NCBI GenBank assembly: GCA_025350985.1
Contig: JANXWU010000433.1
Location: 1-6,506 of the forward strand
Direction of reading: 5' to 3'
DNA length: 6,506 nt
Origin: Spartobacteria bacterium
Lineage (GTDB): Bacteria; Verrucomicrobiota; Verrucomicrobiia; Chthoniobacterales; Chthoniobacteraceae
Shown in pieces: positions 1-5,275 of the stretch (positions are counted from its first letter, which is position 1; each line of letters opens with the position of its first letter). The position numbers and the translations under genes were made by a program. The notes under the pieces were generated by a model. It did no database searches. It was given only the letters and a program-made list of their open reading frames with translations, and was not told the DNA's origin.

Positions 1-102
1 GGTTTCGTGCTGCGTTTTTTCCAAATCGGCAACCTGCAAGCCTACGCGTTTCTCTTCGGCTTGGGCGTCGTCGCGCTGATCTACTACATCGTCTTCCGCT
101 GA
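1..102 (+). CDS. nuoL: NADH-quinone oxidoreductase subunit L, C-terminal end (partial)
   Basis: Only the last 33 codons and a TGA stop (100-102) lie in the window; the gene begins upstream. The visible peptide starts GFVLRFFQIGNLQAYAF and ends in a hydrophobic helix followed by VFR. This matches the usual NuoL C-terminus, in which a short R-x-x-Q-x-G-x-L-Q-x-Y segment leads into the last transmembrane helix. NuoL is the most distal antiporter-like proton-pumping subunit of complex I in the cytoplasmic membrane. The identification is strengthened by position: nuoM starts 7 bp downstream, the normal L-M-N order. The fragment is too short to assess catalytic residues. Confidence 0.88.
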   Translation, partial: GFVLRFFQIGNLQAYAFLFGLGVVALIYYIVFR

Positions 103-109
103 TCCCGCC

Positions 110-1621
110 GTGAATATTCTCAACCTCCTCATCTTCGTTCCGCTCCTCGCCGCGACAGCCATCCTGCTCGGCACGTCCGCGCGTCGCACCGCGCTCGGCG
201 CGTCGGTGCTGAACCTCATCCTGAGCCTCATCGCGCTCTCGCAATACCAACCCGGCGGCGACCGGTTTCAGTTCCTTTCGGTCGCCACGATTCTGCCCGA
301 CTTGGATTTAAAATACTTCGTCGGCGCCGACGGCTTGAGTCTGCTCATGATCCTGCTGACGGCAATCGTCACGCTTGCCGCCGTGTGGGTCAGCCCGCGC
401 GTCGAGCGGATGGAAAAGCAATTCTACGCCTGCGTATTATTCATCGCCGCCGGGGCGATGGGCGCGTTCGCTTCGCTCGACCTGTTTTTCTTCTACGCCT
501 TCCACGAACTCGCGCTCATCCCAACCTTTCTGATGATCGGCATTTGGGGCTCGGGCGACCGTCACGCGGCGGCTTGGAAAATTACGATCTACCTCGCCGT
601 CGGCAGCTTCATCCTGCTCGTTGGTTTGATCGGGCTCTATCTCGCCGTTCCCGAAACCCAGCGCACGTTCGACCTCACAAAGCTCATGCTGCCCGGCATG
701 GTGAAGAATATCAGCGCGTCCGCGCACTGGATTTATCCCATCCTGCTAACCGGCTTCGGCATTCTGATTTCGCTGTTTCCGTTCCACACTTGGGCGCCCG
801 ACGCCTACGCGTCCGCGCCCGCGCCGGTCGCGATGCTGCACGCGGGTGTGTTGAAAAAATTCGGCCTCTACGGACTGCTGCGCGTCGCGCTTCCGCTCAT
901 GCCGGACGCCGCGCGCGAATGGTCCGACCTGTTGCTCGTCCTGCTCGTCGGCAACGTGCTTTACGTCGGCCTCGCCACGATTGCCCAAAAGCGGCTCGAC
1001 CTCATGCTCGGCTATTCGAGCGTGATGCACATGGGCTACATTTTTCTCGGCATCGCGAGCTTCAATTTCATCGGACTCAGCGGCGCTGCGCTGCTGATGT
1101 TTGCGCACGGTCTGGCGATTGCCGCGTTGTTCGCGCTCACGGGCCAGCTTCGCGACCGCACGGGCACCGTGCGTTTTTCGGAACTCGGTGGCCTCGCCAA
1201 ACCCGCGCCAGTGCTGGGTTTCCTGTTCGCGCTCGCGGCTTTTGCATCCATCGGACTTCCCGGCTTCGCCAATTTCTCCAGCGAAATCCTGGTGCTTTTC
1301 GGAGCCTTTGGCGCGCAGGTCTCGAAGCTGGTTCCCGTTTCAGGAAACCCAATCGCGCCGCCGCCGACGTTCACGCATTTTCAAGTCGCCACCGTCTGCG
1401 CGTTGTGGGGCGTCGTGATTTCGGCGGTTTACATGCTGCGCGGGTTTCGCGCGGTCTTTCTCGGCGAACTCGACAAGCGCTGGGCAAAAATTCCCGACCT
1501 CGCCCGGACGATCCGCTGGCCGGTTATTCTCCTGCTCGCGACGCTGATGCTGGGCGGATTTATCCCTCGTTTCTTTCTGAAGTTCGTGCAGCCCACGTTT
1601 GAAATTTTCGCCCCACGTTAA
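110..1621 (+). CDS. nuoM: NADH-quinone oxidoreductase subunit M
   Basis: Antiporter-like membrane subunit of complex I, which couples NADH:quinone electron transfer to proton translocation. The product has 503 residues, close to the roughly 500 usual for NuoM, and is hydrophobic throughout, with about 14 predicted membrane helices. Family signatures are E133 in HELALIP (TM5 glutamate, E. coli E144), PFHTWAPDAY at 224-233, K250 in GVLKKFGLYGLLR (TM8 lysine, E. coli K265), YSSVMHMGY at 302-310, and E392 in GFANFSSE (TM12 acidic residue, E. coli E407). By hand alignment, the TM7 lysine (E. coli K234) is replaced by Leu219. The usual D-x-K-R before AYSS is also altered, reading RLDLMLGYSS. A Pro-rich loop at about 401-423 is longer than in E. 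coli. GTG at 110 is chosen because it lies just before the first helix and 7 bp after nuoL; the next Met is residue 80. There is no Shine-Dalgarno. The family is certain; the aligned residue numbers are by eye. Confidence 0.96.
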   Translation: MNILNLLIFVPLLAATAILLGTSARRTALGASVLNLILSLIALSQYQPGGDRFQFLSVATILPDLDLKYFVGADGLSLLMILLTAIVTLAAVWVSPRVERMEKQFYACVLFIAAGAMGAFASLDLFFFYAFHELALIPTFLMIGIWGSGDRHAAAWKITIYLAVGSFILLVGLIGLYLAVPETQRTFDLTKLMLPGMVKNISASAHWIYPILLTGFGILISLFPFHTWAPDAYASAPAPVAMLHAGVLKKFGLYGLLRVALPLMPDAAREWSDLLLVLLVGNVLYVGLATIAQKRLDLMLGYSSVMHMGYIFLGIASFNFIGLSGAALLMFAHGLAIAALFALTGQLRDRTGTVRFSELGGLAKPAPVLGFLFALAAFASIGLPGFANFSSEILVLFGAFGAQVSKLVPVSGNPIAPPPTFTHFQVATVCALWGVVISAVYMLRGFRAVFLGELDKRWAKIPDLARTIRWPVILLLATLMLGGFIPRFFLKFVQPTFEIFAPR

Positions 1622-1627
1622 CGCATC

Positions 1628-3097
1628 ATGTTCTCACCGATTTCACTCGAAGCCGCCGTTGTTGTTCTCGGCCTGTTTTTACTGCTGTTCGAAGCGTTTT
1701 CGACGGAACCGGACAAAAGCCGCATCGCGTGGCTTGGGATCGCCGGGCTGGGCACAATCCTGGTCTTGTCGTTCTTCACGCAAGCGCCGGAAAACGCCGC
1801 GTGGATGCGCTTTTACACCGCCGATCCGCTGGCGATGTTCTTTAAAAGATTCGCGCTGGTCACGACGATCATCGTGCTCGTGATGGCGCTCGAATACCGC
1901 GGCGTCGTCACGAAATTCATCTTCGGGGTCTCGCCGCAATCTGGGCTCGGTGAGTTTTTTGCGCTGCCGGTATTGACGTGTGCCGGGCTGATGTGGATGG
2001 CGTCGGCGATTGATTTCACGCTCATTTTTGTGTCTGTCGAACTGGTGACGATTTCATTTTACGTGCTCGTCGCCTATATGCGGAGGAACACGGCATCGCT
2101 CGAAGCCGGCGTGAAATACCTGATCCTCGGCGCGCTCTCGACCGGCTTTTTCGTTTACGGCATCACCTGGATTTTCGGCGTCACCGGCGAGACGAATCTC
2201 GACCTGATTGCCGCCGCCATCCCGCATCTGGAAGGCTCCAAAGTTCCGCTGCTCTTCGGCTTCATGCTCGTGATCGTCGCACTGGGTTTCAAGATCGCCG
2301 CCGCGCCGTTTCAGCTTTGGGTTCCCGACGTTTACCAAGGCGCGCCGACGCCCATCACCGCCTTCCTTTCCGTCGGCTCAAAAGCTGCCGGCTTCGTCGT
2401 CCTCATCCGTCTCGTGAACACATTCATGGATGTGCCACTCGTCCGCGAAAAAGTGGTCGGCACGATGTTCGTCCTAGCGGCGCTCACTCTCATTTACGGA
2501 AACCTCGCCGCGCTGCCGCAAACCAACCTTAAACGTCTGCTCGCCTATTCGAGCATCGCGCACGCCGGTTATTTGCTCGTCGCGGCGGCCAGCTTCGGCG
2601 CGACGGGCGCGCGCGACGCGATCGCCTTTTATCTCGCGGGTTATCTGCTCATGACGCTGCTGACTTTCCTCGTCATGATCGTCGTCGCGAACCGCACCGG
2701 CGGCGACGACATCGCGCATTTTGCGGGGTTGAGCCGCCGCTCGCCGTGGCTGGCGTTTGCGATGCTCGTCGCGATGGCGTCGCTCGCCGGCATCCCGTTC
2801 ACTGTCGGATTTTTCGGCAAATTCTTCGTCTTCGTCGCCGCCTACAAACAGCACCAATACCTGCTCATCGGCATCGGTCTCATCACCGTCGCGTCCGGCT
2901 TTTACTATTACTTAAAAGTCGTGCGCGCGATGTATTGGGACGCGCCCGCTGACGACAGCCGCATCCACGCGCAGCCTTTTACCAATGCGATCATCGCCAC
3001 TCTCGTTGCGCTGATTTTTGTCCTCGGCGTTTATCCGCGACCGATTTTCGACCTGCTCAAAGTGAAGCCATTGATGACGAAGTTTGCGCTGCGTTAG
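1628..3097 (+). CDS. nuoN: NADH-quinone oxidoreductase subunit N
   Basis: Third antiporter-like subunit of the complex I membrane arm. It has 489 residues, about the family length, with many hydrophobic helices. Visible signatures are E138 in VELVTISFYVL (TM5, E. coli E133), K222 in LGFKIAAAPFQLW (TM7, E. coli K217), PDVYQGAPTP at 233-242, K252 in SVGSKAAGF (TM8, E. coli K247), NLKRLLAYSSIAHAGY at 300-315, and K398 in FFGKFF (TM12, E. coli K395). All four core proton-path charges are therefore present, unlike in the neighbouring NuoM. The histidine of the common PFHxW motif is Gln229 here. ATG at 1628 follows the nuoM stop by 6 bp and directly precedes the first helix; no Shine-Dalgarno is visible. 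The gene lies in the nuo operon and is probably translationally linked to nuoM. Residue equivalences are by eye. Confidence 0.96.
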   Translation: MFSPISLEAAVVVLGLFLLLFEAFSTEPDKSRIAWLGIAGLGTILVLSFFTQAPENAAWMRFYTADPLAMFFKRFALVTTIIVLVMALEYRGVVTKFIFGVSPQSGLGEFFALPVLTCAGLMWMASAIDFTLIFVSVELVTISFYVLVAYMRRNTASLEAGVKYLILGALSTGFFVYGITWIFGVTGETNLDLIAAAIPHLEGSKVPLLFGFMLVIVALGFKIAAAPFQLWVPDVYQGAPTPITAFLSVGSKAAGFVVLIRLVNTFMDVPLVREKVVGTMFVLAALTLIYGNLAALPQTNLKRLLAYSSIAHAGYLLVAAASFGATGARDAIAFYLAGYLLMTLLTFLVMIVVANRTGGDDIAHFAGLSRRSPWLAFAMLVAMASLAGIPFTVGFFGKFFVFVAAYKQHQYLLIGIGLITVASGFYYYLKVVRAMYWDAPADDSRIHAQPFTNAIIATLVALIFVLGVYPRPIFDLLKVKPLMTKFALR

Positions 3098-3114
3098 GCC
3101 GTCGGCGAACGGCC
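3097..3114 (+). promoter_or_regulatory. Short GC hairpin after nuoN
   Basis: A perfect 6-bp inverted repeat, GGCCGT-CGGCGA-ACGGCC, starts on the last base of the nuoN stop codon. It lies in the 30-bp gap before the next gene. No run of T follows, so it does not look like an intrinsic terminator. It could slow polymerase or protect the 3' end of nuo mRNA, or it could be chance in GC-rich DNA. Confidence 0.25.
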
Positions 3115-3127
3115 TGGCCACGAACAA

Positions 3128-4546
3128 ATGCCGAGTTGGAGCCAGCTTTATCTCATCAGCCAGTGGGCGATTCCGCTCGTGATGCTGGTTTACGTGCCGC
3201 AAAAGCGCAGTGCGGCGGCGGCGCGCACCTGGCTGTTGCTCATTTTTTTGCTGCCGTGGCCGGGGCTTTTTCTTTACGCGCTCTTTGGCCGGATTTACCT
3301 GCCGAAGCGGCGCATCGCCCAGCAGACGCGCGCGTCCATGCACATCCGCACCGTGCAGGCGCAAATGGGGACGCGCGGTGCGGCGGTCCCCGCGCTGCCG
3401 GCGCATTTAGTTTCCGCAGCCCTGCTCGCGAAACGGCTCGGCGATTTTGAGGTCTTTGGCGGGAACGCGGTGGAATTGCTTGACGACTACACCGGCTCGC
3501 TCGACCGGCTCGTCGCCGACATCGACGCGGCGAATCAACATGTTCATCTGTTGTTCTACATTTTCGAGGCGGATGAAACCGGACGCCGCCTTGCGGAGGC
3601 AGTGGAGCGTGCGGCCCAGCGCGGAGTCCGGTGCCGTGTGCTGATGGATGCCGTGGGTTCCAAGCGAGGCCTTGCTCATTTGGCACCCGCCATGCGCGAG
3701 CGCGGCGTCGAAGTGGTGCCGTTGCTGCCCGTCGGTTTGTTTCGCCGCAACGCCGCCCGCTTCGACTTACGCAATCACCGCAAGGTCGTCGTGATCGACG
3801 GGCGCATCGGCTACACGGGTTCGCAGAATATCGTGGACGGTGCGTTTGTGAAAAACCACGCGAACAAGGAACTGATGGTGCGGGTGACAGGGCCGGTGGT
3901 GGCGCAGTTGCAGGCCGTCTTCCTCGCGGACCATTACTTTGAAACCGGAGCGCCCCAGGACGAAAAGGAACTTTTTCCCCCACTCGAAGAAACCGGTGCG
4001 TCGCCGGCGCAAGTCGTCCCCAGCGGGCCGGGCTACCAGCGCGAGAACGGCCAGGAGTTGATCATCGCGCTCTTGTACGCCGCGCGCGAGCGGGTCGTGA
4101 TCACGACGCCGTATCTGGTGCCGGACGAGCCGTTCCTCCAAGCCATCCGCGTCGCGGCGTGGCGCGGCGTCGAAGTGCATTTTGTGCTGTCGATGCACGC
4201 GAACCAACTGGTGACCCAATTCGCGCAGCGATCGTATTACGACGCCCTGCTCGACGCCAGCGTGCACATCCATCTTTCCGAACCGCACTTTTTACACGCA
4301 AAACATTTGAGCATTGACGACGACATCGCCCTGATTGGTTCGACGAACATCGACATCCGATCGTTCGCGTTGAACGCCGAAATCAACATGCTGATTTACG
4401 ACGCCGAGGTTGTGGCGAAACTTCGCGTCGTGCAGGAGCGTTACTTTTCCAACAGCAAACTGCTCACGCGCGCGGAGTGGAAACGTCGTCCGCTCGCGGT
4501 CAAGGTGATCCAAAACACCGCACGCCTCGCGGATTCACTGCTCTAA
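3128..4546 (+). CDS. cls: Cardiolipin synthase / phospholipase D-family protein
   Basis: Probably joins phosphatidyl groups to form cardiolipin at the cytoplasmic membrane. The 472-residue product has two N-terminal membrane helices (about 7-24 and 34-53, ending YALFG), the PLD N-terminal arrangement of ClsA-type enzymes. Two phospholipase D catalytic domains follow. The first HKD motif is H217-x-K219-x4-D224 (NHRKVVVIDG), followed by GSQN at 231-234. The second is H390-x-K392-x4-D397 (HAKHLSIDDD), followed by GSTN at 404-407 and IDIRSFALNAE. Both catalytic sets are intact and the length is typical. ATG at 3128 places the first helix at the very N-terminus; no Shine-Dalgarno is seen. The gene follows nuoN by 30 bp on the same strand and is likely co-transcribed. 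Another PLD-family phosphatidyltransferase activity cannot be excluded, but the membrane anchor favours cardiolipin synthase over a secreted phospholipase. Confidence 0.9.
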   Translation: MPSWSQLYLISQWAIPLVMLVYVPQKRSAAAARTWLLLIFLLPWPGLFLYALFGRIYLPKRRIAQQTRASMHIRTVQAQMGTRGAAVPALPAHLVSAALLAKRLGDFEVFGGNAVELLDDYTGSLDRLVADIDAANQHVHLLFYIFEADETGRRLAEAVERAAQRGVRCRVLMDAVGSKRGLAHLAPAMRERGVEVVPLLPVGLFRRNAARFDLRNHRKVVVIDGRIGYTGSQNIVDGAFVKNHANKELMVRVTGPVVAQLQAVFLADHYFETGAPQDEKELFPPLEETGASPAQVVPSGPGYQRENGQELIIALLYAARERVVITTPYLVPDEPFLQAIRVAAWRGVEVHFVLSMHANQLVTQFAQRSYYDALLDASVHIHLSEPHFLHAKHLSIDDDIALIGSTNIDIRSFALNAEINMLIYDAEVVAKLRVVQERYFSNSKLLTRAEWKRRPLAVKVIQNTARLADSLL

Positions 4547-4560
4547 CGGGCGGCGCAAAC

Positions 4561-5166
4561 TTACTCGCTCAACTCCACGTTCCAATACGCGACGTCGATG
4601 AAGTGACGCCAGCTCTCGTGATGATTTCCCCCGAAGGTAAAATGTACGAACGGCCGCCATTTCGGGCGCACGGGTTTGCGGATCAAGTGCATCCCCGCCT
4701 GATGCGGGAGCCGGTTGCCCTTGCGCGTATTGCACGGGATGCACGAGCACACGATGTTTTCCCACGTCGTCTGTCCGCCTTTGTCGCGCGGGATGATGTG
4801 GTCGAGGTTGAGTTCCTTCCGGTCGAAAACTTTTCCGCAATACTGGCAGGTGTTCTTGTCGCGCTCGAAAATGTTGTGGCGCGTGAACTTTACTTCTTTC
4901 GTGGGCAGTTCATCAAAAATGAGCAGAACGATCACCCGCGGAATCCGGATTTTCAGAGAGATCGTGTGAACCATTTCCTCGTCCGGCTCGCGCTCGGAGA
5001 GGTCGCGCCAGCCGTCGAAGTCGTGCGTGCGGAAGTTGTTGTTGCCGTCCGTCCAGACGACCTGCGCGTGGCCTTGAAAAAGCAGCGTAAAGGCGCGGCG
5101 GACGGTGCAAATGTTGACCGCCTGCCAGAGCCGATTGAGCACAAGCACATGCCGTTCGAGCAGCAT
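4561..5166 (-). CDS. Stand-alone HNH endonuclease family protein
   Basis: A 201-residue protein with a C-terminal-half HNH/McrA-type nuclease fold. The zinc knuckles are C107-x2-C110 (CQYCGK) and C142-x2-C145 (CIPC). The nuclease core is D122-H123 in LNLDHIIPRDKGG, N137 in TTWENIVC, and N146 in CNTRKGNR. H123 should be the general base, with the Asp and Asn residues holding the metal. The N-terminus, with VLVLNRLWQAVNICTVRRAF at 7-26, belongs to the conserved region of this HNH family. This supports ATG at 5166 as the start. The C-terminus ends FIDVAYWNVELSE. The family is widespread as a single gene without restriction or toxin partners, and its role is unknown to me; DNA repair or nicking is only a guess. 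All predicted catalytic and zinc residues are present. It reads towards cls and diverges from the coiled-coil gene. No Shine-Dalgarno precedes it. Confidence 0.9.
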   Translation of the reverse strand: MLLERHVLVLNRLWQAVNICTVRRAFTLLFQGHAQVVWTDGNNNFRTHDFDGWRDLSEREPDEEMVHTISLKIRIPRVIVLLIFDELPTKEVKFTRHNIFERDKNTCQYCGKVFDRKELNLDHIIPRDKGGQTTWENIVCSCIPCNTRKGNRLPHQAGMHLIRKPVRPKWRPFVHFTFGGNHHESWRHFIDVAYWNVELSE

Positions 5167-5178
5167 AAAATTGCGCGG

Positions 5179-5207
5179 AAGCTAGCATCCGGGCTTCCGA
5201 GTGTCAA
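5179..5207 (-). promoter_or_regulatory. Sigma70-like promoter for the HNH gene
   Basis: On the minus strand, a perfect -35 hexamer TTGACA (plus-strand 5207-5202) is separated by exactly 17 bp from TAGCTT (5184-5179). TAGCTT keeps the T-A-x-x-x-T core of a -10 box. The -10 box ends 12 bp before the HNH start codon at 5166. Initiation about 6-7 bp downstream of the -10 box would leave only about 5-6 untranslated bases. This fits the lack of a Shine-Dalgarno and suggests a nearly leaderless mRNA. Seen directly: hexamers and spacing. Inferred: promoter activity. Confidence 0.65.
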
Positions 5208-5231
5208 CGGCTCCAGCCTCGGACTGCTGGC

Positions 5232-5260
5232 TTGCATCGCGGGGGCGCTTGCACTAGCTT
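5232..5260 (+). promoter_or_regulatory. Candidate promoter for the coiled-coil protein gene
   Basis: TTGCAT (5232-5237) is followed after exactly 17 bp by TAGCTT (5255-5260), the same -10 hexamer and spacing as the opposing HNH promoter. The -35 matches the TTGACA consensus at only three positions (TTG). The -10 box ends 15 bp before the ATG at 5276, so the leader would be about 8-9 bases, again with no Shine-Dalgarno. The shared -10 context is the main support. Confidence 0.45.
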
Positions 5261-5275
5261 TTGCGGCTTTTCTCT

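Noticed and set aside
385..1602. Long plus-strand open frame (405 codons) inside nuoM in another frame
   Set aside because: It overlaps a certain nuoM almost entirely, and its product is Arg/His/Ala-rich with no domain. This is the usual by-product of GC-rich codon bias.
3240..3983. Minus-strand open frame of 247 codons opposite cls
   Set aside because: Arg/Pro/Ala-rich sequence without motifs, antisense to a gene with two intact HKD motifs.
5213..5230. Hairpin CCAGC-N8-GCTGG in the divergent intergenic region
   Set aside because: A 5-bp stem with an 8-base loop is expected by chance in GC-rich DNA. It has no T-tract and no second copy to mark it as an operator.
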